From: Bosea sp. OAE506
GTDB taxonomy: Bacteria > Pseudomonadota > Alphaproteobacteria > Rhizobiales > Beijerinckiaceae
DNA length: 64,000 nucleotides
Direction: 5' to 3'
Assembly: GCF_040546595.1 (NCBI RefSeq)
Contig: NZ_JBEPOB010000001.1
Span: 565,501-629,500, forward strand
The notes beneath the pieces were generated by a model, which had not been told where the DNA came from, ran no database searches, and saw nothing but the letters and a program-made list of their open reading frames with translations. Positions within the stretch are counted from its first letter, which is position 1; every line of letters starts with the position of its first letter. The position numbers and the translations under genes are program-made. Shown here one piece after another: positions 30,696-41,667 of the stretch.

Positions 30696-31334
30696 ATGGA
30701 CAGCATCATGAAAAAGGCCTGGGCCGCGGCCCTCCTCGTCGGCGCCTATCTCGCGACCTTCCTGATCATCAACATCATCCATTTCCGCTTTCTCCCGGTC
30801 GGCGTGGTGCTCTACGATACCGTGGTCGACGCGGTCGCGACCGGCGTTCTGTTCCTCGCGATCGTCGTGGCCCTGCGGCACAGGCTGCCGTTGAGCGGGC
30901 TCGAAATGACCCTGAGCGTGCTCCTGGGCCTCGCGCTCGCCGGCGGCTATGCGATCAGCGTGCCAACCGTGATCGACCGCTCCCTCTCGATGTATATCCT
31001 CGAGAAGCTTGCCCAGCGCGGCGGTGCCATCCGGCAGGACGCCTTCGAGGGCATCTTCGTCAACGAGTACATGAAGGAGCACCGGCTGGTCGACATCCGC
31101 CTGACCGAGCAGCTCGAATCCGGCACGATCGCGATCCGCGACGGCTGCGTGGTCCTGACCGAGCGGGGCCAGAGGATCGCCGGGATCACCCGGTTCTACC
31201 GCACCAATCTGCTGCCCAAGCGCCGCAAGATCATGGGCGTCTACACCGACGACCTGACCGACCCGTTCCGCAACTCGGCGCCGGCGACCTATGCCTGCGA
31301 TCCCGGCGCAGCCGCACCGGCAAAGACGAAATAG
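30696..31334 (+). CDS. Hypothetical membrane protein
   Basis: This 212-residue protein of no recognised family has about four hydrophobic segments in its first 100 residues (AALLVGAYLATFLIINIIHF and onward). A soluble basic tail follows (YILEKLAQRGGAIRQ to FRTNLLPKRRKIMGVYTDD). The start at 30696 is the first ATG of the coding-like part. It is the only rightward gene between two leftward groups. Its last 46 bases overlap the end of the convergent GtrA-like gene. It may be the product of a sugar-locus accessory gene; no function is proposed. Confidence 0.65.
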   Translation: MDSIMKKAWAAALLVGAYLATFLIINIIHFRFLPVGVVLYDTVVDAVATGVLFLAIVVALRHRLPLSGLEMTLSVLLGLALAGGYAISVPTVIDRSLSMYILEKLAQRGGAIRQDAFEGIFVNEYMKEHRLVDIRLTEQLESGTIAIRDGCVVLTERGQRIAGITRFYRTNLLPKRRKIMGVYTDDLTDPFRNSAPATYACDPGAAAPAKTK

Positions 31335-31720
31335 CGGTTTCCGAGATAGCTCATCACGGTTGCGAGCCCGGTGGAGACGATGAAGCCCCAGCCATAGGGC
31401 AGCCCGAGCCGGTCGCTCCACAACGCGAGGAAGCCGGCATGGAACAGCGCGAGCGACGCATAGAGCAGAAGGAAGCGCGGCAGCGTCGCACGCGCCGGCT
31501 GGGACGAGCGGAACACCATCAGCCGGTTGCCGACATAGGAGGCGGCGATACCGACAATGCTGGCCATGCCGTTGGCGAGGCCGGCCGACGGCACGCGGAC
31601 GACCTCGAGCAGCAGCATCAGCGTGGCGTAGTGAACACCCGTCGCGAGCAGGCCATTGACGATGAAGAGAGCGATGCCGCGAAGGCCGCTCCCCTCTCCG
31701 GCCCCGGACGAGGCGCTCAC
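31289..31720 (-). CDS. GtrA-family membrane protein
   Basis: This 143-residue protein has four hydrophobic helices and the GtrA signatures NGLLATGVHYATLMLL, SYVGNRLMVF and SYLGNRYFVF. GtrA proteins are thought to help flip polyprenyl-phosphate-linked sugars. The GTG start at 31718-31720 overlaps the stop of the preceding DPM-like glycosyltransferase gene (GTGA), making a gtrB-gtrA pair. The frame is open upstream, but only as an antisense continuation through that gene. Confidence 0.88.
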   Translation of the reverse strand: MSASSGAGEGSGLRGIALFIVNGLLATGVHYATLMLLLEVVRVPSAGLANGMASIVGIAASYVGNRLMVFRSSQPARATLPRFLLLYASLALFHAGFLALWSDRLGLPYGWGFIVSTGLATVMSYLGNRYFVFAGAAAPGSQA

Positions 31721-32679
31721 GCGCTGCCGGCCCCGGCTGTCGTCTCCACGCGCTCGATGACGAGATCGAGATCGGCGCGCCTGACCGGCGCCGTGCCCTT
31801 GACGATGCCCGACACCATGAGCGTCACGAAGCTCAGGATGCCGGCCTGAAGCAGGATGATCACGAGAATGCCGAAGGCGGTCGAGAACCAGCCCGGCGTC
31901 GCCCAGCCGATGATCTTCAGCAGCGTCGCGACGCCGAGCAGCCCGAAGGCCAGCACGATCATGCCGACGCAGATCACGCCGACCCGCACCAGCACGTCCT
32001 CGGCGAAGACCATGATCGAGCGCATGCCGTGCAGCGCCAGCGAGACGAAGTTCATCCGCGACACGCCGAAATAGCGCTTGCCACGATCGGTCGGCACCGC
32101 GCGCATGCGCAGGCGCGAGACCATGACGGCGGCGGGGAAATGCACCCACGTCTCCTGCATCGCCGCCATCCGGCTGGCGCCCTTGCCGGTCATCGCCATG
32201 AAATTACCGAAGCGGATGCCGCGTCCGGTCAGCAGGTGGAACAGGCGCCGATAGACCGAATAGAAGGCGCGGAACTGCAGGCTCTCGGAACGCTGCCGCC
32301 GCTCGGCCACGACGACGTCGACCTTGGGGTCGGCCAGCATCTCGAGCAATTGCGGCACGGCGGCCGGCACGTCCTCGCCATCGGAATCCATCACCACCAG
32401 CATGTCGGGCTTATGCACGGCGGCGATATGGGCGATGCCCGCCGCGATGGCGCGCTGGTGGCCCATATTGCGGGCGAGATGGATGATCTCGCCCTCGAGC
32501 CCCGCGGCGGCGATGTCGTCGGCGCTCATGATCTCGTTGAGCGAGCCGTCCTCGACCGCCACGATGAACGGCTTCACCGGGCAGGCGGCCGCGAGATCGA
32601 CGATCAGCTGGCGGGCGCTGGCACGATCCTCGAAGACCGGCATCAGGATGATGAGGGAGGCGGGCGCTGCTTGCGACAT
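31717..32679 (-). CDS. Family 2 glycosyltransferase, GtrB/DPM-like
   Basis: This 320-residue GT2 protein has two C-terminal membrane helices. SLIILMPVFEDRASARQ opens the domain, VVMDSDGEDVP is the metal site, and GNFMAMTGKGASRM and VSRLRMRAVPTDRGKRYFG follow. This is the pattern of enzymes that load a sugar onto polyprenyl phosphate. It couples by overlap to the GtrA gene, so the two probably make and flip a lipid-linked sugar for periplasmic side-chain addition. The start at 32679 is preferred over the ATG at 32721 because it begins next to the domain. Confidence 0.88.
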   Translation of the reverse strand: MSQAAPASLIILMPVFEDRASARQLIVDLAAACPVKPFIVAVEDGSLNEIMSADDIAAAGLEGEIIHLARNMGHQRAIAAGIAHIAAVHKPDMLVVMDSDGEDVPAAVPQLLEMLADPKVDVVVAERRQRSESLQFRAFYSVYRRLFHLLTGRGIRFGNFMAMTGKGASRMAAMQETWVHFPAAVMVSRLRMRAVPTDRGKRYFGVSRMNFVSLALHGMRSIMVFAEDVLVRVGVICVGMIVLAFGLLGVATLLKIIGWATPGWFSTAFGILVIILLQAGILSFVTLMVSGIVKGTAPVRRADLDLVIERVETTAGAGSA

Positions 32680-32759
32680 TGTTGGGTCCAGAGTGATGCG
32701 GGCCGATATCACACCGGGCATGAGACCGCAAAAAGGCCGGGCGTTTGCAGGTGACGACG

Positions 32760-33733
32760 TCAGCTCGGGCGCTGGGTGCCAGAGCTTCGTCGAAATCCCT
32801 CGAGCACGCCTTCGAGCGTCGTCTCCCAGGGGAGACGTGGCTGCCAGCCAAGGATGGAGCGGGCATGGCTGCTGTCGCCGGCGACAACCGGAACTTCGTT
32901 GGGCCGCAGGCGCGCCGGGTCGATGCGCACCTCGATGCCGACCGTGGACATCGCCAGCAACTGGTTCAGGATGTCGCCGATACGGCGGGGCTGTCCGGAA
33001 CTCAGGTTGAAGACCGCGCCTGTGGAGACTGGCTTGTCCAGCAAGACAGCCTCATAGGCCGATACGACATCGCGCACATCGAGAAAATCACGCTGCGCAT
33101 CGAGATTGCCGACCTCGATGACAGGCGCGGCCAGGCCGGCCTCGATCCGCGCGATCTGAGCCGCGAAGGCCGGGACGACGAAGCTTTCGATCTGACCGGG
33201 ACCGGTGTGATTGAAGGGTCTGAACCGGACGACGTTCAGCCCGTCATGCGCCATTTGGCCGAGAGCGATATCGGCGGCCGCCTTGGTGGCGGCGTAGAGA
33301 CTGCGCGGCAGCAGGGCTGCGCTTTCGTCGATCGGCTGCGTGGACCGGTTGAACGTATCTCCATACGCTTCCGACGTGCCCGCGAACACCAGCAGGGCCT
33401 CTGGCGCATGCGTCATGATCGCCGTGGCGAGGTTGAGCGTTCCCGTCAGATTGACCTGCCATGCCCTGAGCGGATCGTTCCGCGCCATCTGAAACGCCGA
33501 CACGGCAGCGAGATGCATGACGGCATCGGGCCTTGCCGAGATGACGGCGCGCTCGACAGCGCCATAATCGGTGACATCGAGGTCGAGCGCGATGATCCGC
33601 CCGTCATCGCCAGCGTGACCGGCGGCATGGATGCAGGCATCCGCTGGCAACCTTGCGCTCAACCGCTGCAACAGAACGGAGCCGACGAAACCGCCGGCGC
33701 CCGTGACCAGAATGCGTGGAGCGGCGCGAACCA

Positions 33734-33734
<1 letters not shown>
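32760..33734 (-). CDS. rmd: GDP-6-deoxy-D-lyxo-4-hexulose reductase (Rmd-like)
   Basis: This 324-residue extended SDR opens with RILVTGAGGFVGSVLLQR. It has LVFAGTSEAYGD, the Y-x3-K in SLYAATKAAAD, RFRPFNHTGPGQ and FVVPAFAAQIARIEAG, and VGNLDAQRDFLDVRDV; the last blocks are diagnostic of Rmd. It would reduce the Gmd product to GDP-D-rhamnose. A GTG start at 33734 shares one base with the TAG stop of gmd (TAGTG), so translation is coupled. An epimerising reductase giving another GDP-6-deoxyhexose is less likely. Confidence 0.88.
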
Positions 33735-34789
<1,055 letters not shown>

Positions 34790-34831
34790 TCAAAAGCGCG
34801 CCGGGGCATGGGCATGGCCTGGCGGGACGGC

Positions 34832-36413
34832 TCAATGCTCGGGCAATTGCGCGAGATGGCGGCCGAGGCGGTCAGCAATCGCCATCATGGTCAGCGTGTG
34901 CGGCTTGGCGGACAGTTCGGGGAATGCGGCCGCGTCGGCCACGAAGACGCCCGCCAGACCCGCCAGTTCGCCATATGGGGTCGTTTCGCCGTCGCGAGGG
35001 TTTCCCGCGCATCGGCAGCGTGCCGGCATAATGAATGTCGGAGCCCAGCTGGCCCATCGCGAAGCTGCCGGGCATGACGAGAAATCCCAGCTGACTTGCC
35101 GCCTTCCGCCAGTCGCGGGCGATGTCGGCTATCGCGGCGGGAAGGCCATCCTCCGCCTTGCCGATGATGTGCAGCGTGCCATCTGGCCTTAGCGCGGCGC
35201 TGTGCTGCGTCAGCCTTGCAGGCAGGAAGGCGTTACCGACGAGCGTGGCGCTGTTCAGCAGCCGCCATGCCAGTCGTGCGGCCGCTCTCGATGTAGGGAT
35301 ATGCTTGATGAACTCGAAGGCCGGCAGGTGCCCGGGCGAGAACAGGGCGCCATGAGCCAGGTAGCCGGCCGCCGATCGATGGGCGAAGGACAGCTGCGCG
35401 AAAGCCGGACCCGGCCGGGGCGGGCGACCGGGCAGGCCCCTGCGCCAGAGCAGGAAAGCCGTGGTCGGGTTCGACATGATGCGTTGCGGGCTCTCGAAAC
35501 GTCGCATCGTCCGCAGGGCGATCGCCGTGGTCGCAAGTGTTCCTGCCGCCAGCACGACACGCCTGGTATCGATCGTAGAGCGCGCGCGCGGTCCGCGTTC
35601 GAAACCATGGATACGCCAGCCGCCTTCGATCGCCTCGAGATGATCGACCACGAAGCCCTTGCGCAGACGCGCACCGGCCCGCGCGAGGCCTGGCAATTCC
35701 TGCGAGGCGGAATATAGTGCCCCACGGGCACATCCCCACAGGCAGAGTCCCGAGAGATTGCAGGCGCGCCGATCCGCGCGATCTGATGCGAGCAAGGCCA
35801 GACGCGCGCGGCCCAGGCGCAGGCCCTGCAGACCCGTGTCGCGATGTTTTGCGTCATATCGCTGCATCAGCAGCTGCGCATTCTCGTCGAGAGGCGGCGC
35901 CGGATCGGCCCAGTCGTCCAGTCCGAAATAGCCGCTCAGGTCGTCATCGGATTTCCCGGAGAGGCCGACACGACGGCTGACGACAGCGAAGGACGCGTCC
36001 AGATCGGCATGAGGAAAGGGAAAGGCGGCCATCTCGTCGCGATCGTAGCGCGCAACGCCGCAGCCCCAGGCGTTCGAGAGGCCGCCGCTGGCGAGCGAGC
36101 CTATCGCCGCGAAGTTGTCCGTCTCGATCCGGTTGGCAGCGGCAAACCCGTCGAAGACCGACCGCAGCGTCGGCACACGCAGCTTCGGCGAGGTCGCAGC
36201 ACCATCGATCCAGGACGCCATATCGGCCCCGAACATCCAGTCGCGCTGGTCGGCGTCGGTGCGACGCAGATCGAAATACTCGCCGTCGGGCGGTGCGATT
36301 GCAGCATCGATAGAGGCATCGACCATCAGCACGTCGCGCCCCGATTGCACCAGCGGCCATGCCGCCGAGACGCCAGCCGGGCCGGTGCCGATGACCACGA
36401 CATCATGAGTCAT
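34832..36413 (-). pseudogene. GMC-type oxidoreductase, frameshifted near the C-terminus
   Basis: This FAD-binding oxidoreductase of about 525 residues starts MTHDVVVIGTGPAGVSAAW. It has GSLASGGLSNAWGCGV, CNLSGLCLWGCARGALY and a late DIHYAGTLPMRG block. After that the original frame turns into Arg-rich nonsense. The adjacent frame gives the expected ending: DGETTPYGELAGLAGVFVAD, then FPELSAKPHTLTMMAIADRLG. One extra base in GGGTTTCCC (35001-35003) explains the break. The gene may be inactive, or this may be a sequence error. It overlaps the upstream epimerase-like gene by 11 bases and probably oxidises a sugar or lipid-linked sugar. Confidence 0.8.
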
Positions 36414-37698
36414 CGTCTGCGCCCCTGATTGGCGAAGGCCTGGCACGGTCGATCAGGCGACCGCCGAGGAAATCGGCGACCCGTGCCAGCACCTCCAGTG
36501 GCAGTGCGACAGCAAGTTGCGCCATCTGAGCCAGCCGAACCGGTCGATGCGGCGACATCAGAAAGTCGTCGACATGCCGCGCCGAGCTTTCGGCCAGGAG
36601 GCAGGCAAGATCGATGCGGCGCGACAGGCCATCCCGCGAGCCCGCGCGGCGACGGGCGGCAGGCTGATCGAACAGCATCAGGCTGGACGGCATGAGACGG
36701 ACCAAGCCGGGCATCTCCAGTGGCGCGCCGTTGTCCATGGCGACGAGCGCGCGGGCATAGCTGCGCACGAGCCAGCGGCTCGGGCGGCCGCCCGTCGCAT
36801 AGCGCAGCAGCACAGCGCCCTCTCTCAGCAGACTCCTCGCCGGCGCAGCGCCCCGACAGACGCCGTCTGGAAAGCGTCGATAATGAGGAACCAAGGCGGC
36901 CAGGTCGGCTGCGCTGTCCAGCTCAGGCAGGTCGTTCAGGGAGGCGAGCCGCCTTGCGAATGTCGGGCGCAGCCCCAGCTGTCCGACGCCGCGAAGAACC
37001 CAGAGGATGGGAGTCAGCGGCACGGGGATCAGCGACAATCGGCGCCCGAAGCGGACGATCCCCACCAATTGAACGAAGCACGAAAACGCGATCGGACGCG
37101 GATCCGCGATGCCGTAGATGCGGTTCTGTGGCTGCGCCTCGCAAGCCAGCGCCACCAGCGCATCGGCCAGGTCGTCGACGTGAATGGGCTGCACCCGCGG
37201 CTCGGGGATGAAGCGGGGAAGCGCGGGCGCGCGCCGGGCCAGGGCGGCCAGCGTCCCCCACAGCCCTTTTTCGGGCCCGCCATAAACCTGCCCGGGCCGG
37301 ACGACGGCCCCGTTCCGGCTCAGAACGACCCGCTCCGCGCTTGCCTTCAGGCGGCCATAGCCGGTCGGCGCATCCGGTCGCGCTGTCTGGCTCGAGACGA
37401 AGATGAAGCGGGCCGATGCGGCTCCGGCGGCGTCGACAAGACGATGAAGCCCCGCGATCTCGGCATCGATGTCCGGCTCGGCGCCCCGCGACGTCTCTGC
37501 TGCGGTGTGGATGACCGCATCGACACCTGCGAGCAGACCGGGATCGAGCTCACGCCGGAGATCATAAGCCACGAAGCTGGCACCGGCGATGAGCGGATCG
37601 CGCCGTGACAGCGCGCGCACCGCGACGCCGCGGTTCGTCAGGGCTCGACAGACAGCCGCGCCGACATAGCCGCTGGCGCCCGTCACGGCGACCGTCAT
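36403..37698 (-). CDS. NAD-dependent epimerase/dehydratase with C-terminal extension
   Basis: This 431-residue protein has an SDR start, MTVAVTGASGYVGAAVCRAL, then AVIHTAAETSRG, FVSSQTARPDA with a Y-x3-K in TGYGRLKASAE, and PIHVDDLADALVAL. About 150 residues follow the normal SDR end (LLREGAVLLRYATGGRPSRW to the C-terminus); these are not recognised. The sugar-nucleotide substrate is unknown. Overlap with the GMC-type gene suggests a two-step oxidation/reduction, perhaps an epimerisation via a keto intermediate. Confidence 0.8.
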   Translation of the reverse strand: MTVAVTGASGYVGAAVCRALTNRGVAVRALSRRDPLIAGASFVAYDLRRELDPGLLAGVDAVIHTAAETSRGAEPDIDAEIAGLHRLVDAAGAASARFIFVSSQTARPDAPTGYGRLKASAERVVLSRNGAVVRPGQVYGGPEKGLWGTLAALARRAPALPRFIPEPRVQPIHVDDLADALVALACEAQPQNRIYGIADPRPIAFSCFVQLVGIVRFGRRLSLIPVPLTPILWVLRGVGQLGLRPTFARRLASLNDLPELDSAADLAALVPHYRRFPDGVCRGAAPARSLLREGAVLLRYATGGRPSRWLVRSYARALVAMDNGAPLEMPGLVRLMPSSLMLFDQPAARRRAGSRDGLSRRIDLACLLAESSARHVDDFLMSPHRPVRLAQMAQLAVALPLEVLARVADFLGGRLIDRARPSPIRGADDDS

Positions 37699-37714
37699 CA
37701 CCGGTTGCACGCGG

Positions 37715-38107
37715 TCAATTCCCTTGTCCCGGCCTGGTGCCACGAAAAACCACCGCCTTCGAGAGCGTGAAGCTCGCCGCAATTAGGATAATGTCGGCGA
37801 TCACCTTGGCAATGACGGGCGACGGCATCACGCGCATGAACAGGGCCAGCATCGCCGACGAGGCCAGACTGTTGGCGAAGAGCAGGAGAACGTAGCGAAG
37901 CGCCTGGCCCGATACGCTTTCGGACGCGGCCGACCGGAAGGTGACATGGCGGTGGCTGAAGAAGGCAAAACCACCGGCGACCGCCTTGGCGCAGATGTTG
38001 GCCCAGAGCGGTCCGATTGCAAAGACGTCGACCAGCAGGACGAATGTCCCGATATCGAGGCCATAGGCGGCGAGCTGAACGGCAATGTAAAGCGCTGCGG
38101 CTCTCAT
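37715..38107 (-). CDS. GtrA-family membrane protein (second copy)
   Basis: This 130-residue protein has four hydrophobic helices, with GtrA-like SHRHVTFRS, RYVLLLFANSLASSAMLALF and SKAVVFRG motifs. It should act with a polyprenyl-phosphate sugar synthase, possibly one of the GtrB-like proteins elsewhere in the locus. It lies 8 bases after the methyltransferase gene and 16 before the epimerase gene, in the same leftward operon. Confidence 0.85.
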   Translation of the reverse strand: MRAAALYIAVQLAAYGLDIGTFVLLVDVFAIGPLWANICAKAVAGGFAFFSHRHVTFRSAASESVSGQALRYVLLLFANSLASSAMLALFMRVMPSPVIAKVIADIILIAASFTLSKAVVFRGTRPGQGN

Positions 38108-38115
38108 TGCCCCGT

Positions 38116-38901
38116 CTATCGCCTGCGCAGGACGATGACGTGGTGCAGCGCCAGTACACGGTTGATGGGACCGAGCAGGGTTTCGACCCCCTTCAGTGGT
38201 CCGGCCATGAAATCCGGGACGAGCTGGCGGAAATTTAGCCCTCCCGAGAGCAGGTAACGGACATGGTTCGCGACCGGCCCCTGGTGAACGATTTCGAGCT
38301 CCGGGAACAGGCGTTCGAAGCGCTGACGGTCCCGTTCGAAAACGATGTAGCTCAGCGCCTGGTTGGCGCCGCTCATCGCGCCGCTCCCCGTAGTGGTCCA
38401 GCCCGCTGCCGTCTTGTCATAATCCTCGCTGGCGAACAGCCGCTTGAACAGGAGATCGGCGACCGGGCTCCAATACGGCTCCACGAGCACGGTCCCGCCG
38501 CCGGACGGACAGACCCGCGACAGCTCGGAGAAGAATGCCTCCGGCTCGGGCAAATGGTGGAAGCAATGCTGCCCGAACACGCTGCGGACACTGCCCTCGG
38601 CAAAATCCATGGCCTGGGCATCGACCACGCGGTCGAGATGCGGAGCCGCCACCACATCAGTCGCCAGCACGCCCGGATCGCTTTCACGGATCGGCCAGAC
38701 ACCCGCGCCGATTTCGAGACGAAGGCCCGGAGCGGTCAGATACTCCGCCTCGAGATCCAGCATCAGCCGGTGGATTTCTGTAAAGACCTCACGGATCATC
38801 GGCTTGCGATCGATGATCGCGCGATGCGCATGCATGCGCTCGACACCGTCGACATCGACGCCCGCCAGTGCGGGTTCGCGCAGAAGATCGGCAAGTCCCA
38901 T
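38116..38901 (-). CDS. Class I SAM-dependent methyltransferase
   Basis: This 261-residue methyltransferase has the SAM-binding strand LRLEIGAGVWPIRESDPGVL, a post-I acidic residue in LATDVVAAP, SVFGQHCFHHLPEPEAFFSE and GGTVLVEPYWS. It is a Methyltransf_11-type fold. It probably methylates a sugar or the chain end; the target is unknown. The ATG at 38901 follows GTCAC rather than a strong ribosome-binding site; the frame is open to 39045. Confidence 0.85.
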   Translation of the reverse strand: MGLADLLREPALAGVDVDGVERMHAHRAIIDRKPMIREVFTEIHRLMLDLEAEYLTAPGLRLEIGAGVWPIRESDPGVLATDVVAAPHLDRVVDAQAMDFAEGSVRSVFGQHCFHHLPEPEAFFSELSRVCPSGGGTVLVEPYWSPVADLLFKRLFASEDYDKTAAGWTTTGSGAMSGANQALSYIVFERDRQRFERLFPELEIVHQGPVANHVRYLLSGGLNFRQLVPDFMAGPLKGVETLLGPINRVLALHHVIVLRRR

Positions 38902-38956
38902 GGTCACGTGGCTCCGCCTGAGTGAGGCGCGTTGATGAACCTCGCCCTTCCGACCG

Positions 38957-41065
38957 TCAAGGGAGACGCACCTCATAGAGCGCCACCGGTCCCAGCGTTG
39001 CGATCTTGCGCCCGAAACGGTTGATCTCGGCGTCGAGCAGGGCATGGAAGGGATAGCTCGGCTCCGGTGGCGAGCGATGGACGATGAAGGTCGGGTTCAC
39101 CAGCCGAAGATAGGCCTCGACGTCGGCTCCCGATGCCGCAGCCGCACCATGGTTGGAAAAATCCTTGCTGTACCACGAGGTATAGAGCGCAGTGCCCTCG
39201 AGCGGCGCAGCCGAGCTGACCCCGCTCAGGAGAACGCGGGAGCTGCGGCCCTGAAGCTGGTTGACCAGCCGCAGGAGCGTCTTCTCCGGCACGAAGGCCT
39301 GTTCGTAGCGCCTGGCCTTCTGCGGATCGAACAGCACGCTGAAATCATAGCTCGCCATGATCCAGCCGCCGGCATTGAGCTTGTAGACATTCAGGCCAAG
39401 GACGGCGACGACGACGAGGTTGAAGACGAGCGCCATGCGGGGCCGCGCCAGATACAGCGAGGCCATGGCCCCGACGAGCAGGAACGCGATCGGCAGCGCG
39501 GGATAGAAGTAGCGCAGATACTGCGTGCTGAAACCGATCACGCAGATGAAGCCCAGGAAGACGAGCGCGAGCCAGCGCATCTGCCTGTAGATTGCTGCGG
39601 CGACGAGCGCCGCCGCGAGGAAGGCCATCAGACTGAACCCGAGCGCGCCGTTATAGGCTTCCAGAAACTGGGGTGACTGAAATGTCGCCTGATAGAGCAT
39701 GTCGGGCTTGAAGCGACCGATCCAGCGCGTGTCGACGAACTGGACGGGGGGATAGAACGGTGACTTGAACACGTTGTTGAAGAAGGGGAAGACAGGGTTC
39801 CCGGTGATCCAGAAGGCGTGGAGATACGTCGACAAGGCCGTGATCGCGCCCAGCACGCCGCAGCAGGCCAGGCCGAGCCATTCCATGGGCCGACGACGCG
39901 TCGCGAGACAGAGGCCGGTCGCCAGCGCTCCGAGCATGGCGGCCGCGATCGCACCATGCACCTTGCTGAGCGCGGCTGCCGCGAGCACGATCATGACGGC
40001 GGCGAGCCCGCGCAGGGTCAGGCCTCGGCCGCGATCCAGAATGATCACGGCAGCGGCGGTGATCCACATCGTCAGCGGATTCTCGATGAAGCTCGAGGAA
40101 CTTTCCACGAGCGTCAGCGGCATGGAGGCGAACAGCAGCGCTGCGATCAAGCCCGCGGGAGCGCCGTAGCGACGCGCGACGGCACCGCGGACGAGAGCGG
40201 CGATGACGAGGACGGTGACGAGGTTGACGAGTTTGACCGCCGGCTCTCCGGCGAACAGATAGACATGCGCGTAGAGGAAATCGGCAGCGAGCGGAATGAC
40301 CGCGAACACGAACAGACCGGGATCGTAGGACCATTCGCCATGCGACGCGACATAGGAGGCGACATAGAGATGCACTGCCAGCGCATCGTGGTAGCGCTCC
40401 GGCAGAGCGGCATGAAGCATGAAGAACAGCGTCAGCGCGACCGCCATCACCTTCCACAGCAGCAACCAGGGCCGCGACACCCCATCCTGCGAGCGCTGCA
40501 CCGGGCGGAGCATTTCCGCCCAGTCAGACCTCAGCCGCCTGCGGATGTCGGCGCGCAGGATCGGTGCCGCGAACAGGCCCAGCATGGCCAGATGCACCAG
40601 CGGGAAATTGACTCGCAACGGGCTGAGGAACGTGACGGCGATGGTCACGAGCCCAAGGCCGATGCTCAGGCGCTGAGCCATCGGCCAGGACGGCTCGGAC
40701 CCTGACGATGCGTCCCGGGCGGCGGCGCTGGTGACGGCCGTGCCGGCAATCGCCGAAGCGACCAGCAGCATCGCGACCACCGCTGTCGCGGCGGGCCCAA
40801 ACAGCCCGGCCGCCAGAAACACGCCTGCCAGCGCGATCACGACCCAACCCGATACATGGAACCGGGACTGCAGCAGCCGGGCCGCCGCGACAGCCGTCAG
40901 CGCGGACACGCCGACTGCGCAGACGGCCTTGACGGTCGTCGCCGACCAGCCGACCGGCGAAAGGACATCCGTCCTGGCGAGGCCCATGACGAGGAGCGCG
41001 AGCGACGCCGTCATGGCGATGTCCAGGACACGAGGCCGGGATATGGATCGCCAGAAGGCCGACAT
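38957..41065 (-). CDS. Polytopic membrane protein, GT-C glycosyltransferase-like
   Basis: This 702-residue protein has a long series of hydrophobic segments, then a soluble C-terminal domain of about 120 residues (NAGGWIMASYDFSVLFDPQK onward). The luminal loop RYHDALAVHLYVASYVASHG, a later ERPVLFVF-like helix pair and LTLVESSSSFIENPLTMW are reminiscent of PMT/ArnT-like GT-C enzymes, which transfer from polyprenyl phosphosugars. The family is not certain. It heads the leftward operon running to the GtrA gene near 31.3 kb. Confidence 0.68.
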   Translation of the reverse strand: MSAFWRSISRPRVLDIAMTASLALLVMGLARTDVLSPVGWSATTVKAVCAVGVSALTAVAAARLLQSRFHVSGWVVIALAGVFLAAGLFGPAATAVVAMLLVASAIAGTAVTSAAARDASSGSEPSWPMAQRLSIGLGLVTIAVTFLSPLRVNFPLVHLAMLGLFAAPILRADIRRRLRSDWAEMLRPVQRSQDGVSRPWLLLWKVMAVALTLFFMLHAALPERYHDALAVHLYVASYVASHGEWSYDPGLFVFAVIPLAADFLYAHVYLFAGEPAVKLVNLVTVLVIAALVRGAVARRYGAPAGLIAALLFASMPLTLVESSSSFIENPLTMWITAAAVIILDRGRGLTLRGLAAVMIVLAAAALSKVHGAIAAAMLGALATGLCLATRRRPMEWLGLACCGVLGAITALSTYLHAFWITGNPVFPFFNNVFKSPFYPPVQFVDTRWIGRFKPDMLYQATFQSPQFLEAYNGALGFSLMAFLAAALVAAAIYRQMRWLALVFLGFICVIGFSTQYLRYFYPALPIAFLLVGAMASLYLARPRMALVFNLVVVAVLGLNVYKLNAGGWIMASYDFSVLFDPQKARRYEQAFVPEKTLLRLVNQLQGRSSRVLLSGVSSAAPLEGTALYTSWYSKDFSNHGAAAASGADVEAYLRLVNPTFIVHRSPPEPSYPFHALLDAEINRFGRKIATLGPVALYEVRLP

Positions 41066-41667
41066 TGCAATTCCTCAAACAGATTGATCGTGCCAGGGGC
41101 GGAGCGCCAGCCGGTGGCCAGACCACAGGGCGAGCCGAATGTCACGATGGCCTCGCGCCCGGGAGGTGCATTTTTCAATGAAATGGGCCGAAGCCGCCCC
41201 ACCGGCGTCATGAGACCGGTCCCGCCTGACGCGGCCGGCCTGTGAGCAACGCCGACCCGATGACGGCCGCGCGACAGGGCCGATTGGCCAGCCGATCGGG
41301 AAACGACCCGCCACGGCCTGGACATCTCGGTCTTTTGAACCACGCCGTCGCCAATAAGGCACGTTGAGACGCGCAGCGCCGGAACGAGCCATTTCGCCTT
41401 TATGACGAGGCCGCTATGACGTAGAAGAACAGCCGGGGCTGTGGATGCGCACAGCGGTGGACACAATGACGACGCTGACTGGACCCAAAACCGACAGCCG
41501 CGTTTCACGCAGACCAATGGACCATGGGACCTTGCCAAATGGAAGGACACAAAAAATCCGGCTATGCACCTTGAATACAACCATATTCATGGCGCGGCAC
41601 AACTAGATACGTAAATCCGTAAGCTAACTTCAGATATTCAAAACGGAATTAAAAGAGAATAAAATCT
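41066..41667. other. Gene-free stretch between divergent membrane-protein genes
   Basis: No credible gene is seen. The first 500 bases are of normal composition with only short antisense frames. The last ~80 bases turn sharply AT-rich (for example AACGGAATTAAAAGAGAATA) and continue into the next gene. It should hold the promoters of two divergent genes; no clear -35/-10 pair was fixed. Confidence 0.6.

Noticed and set aside
41414..41602. Short minus-strand frame of 62 codons before the GT-C-like gene
   Set aside because: No ribosome-binding site, no family motif, and it crosses an AT-rich junction.
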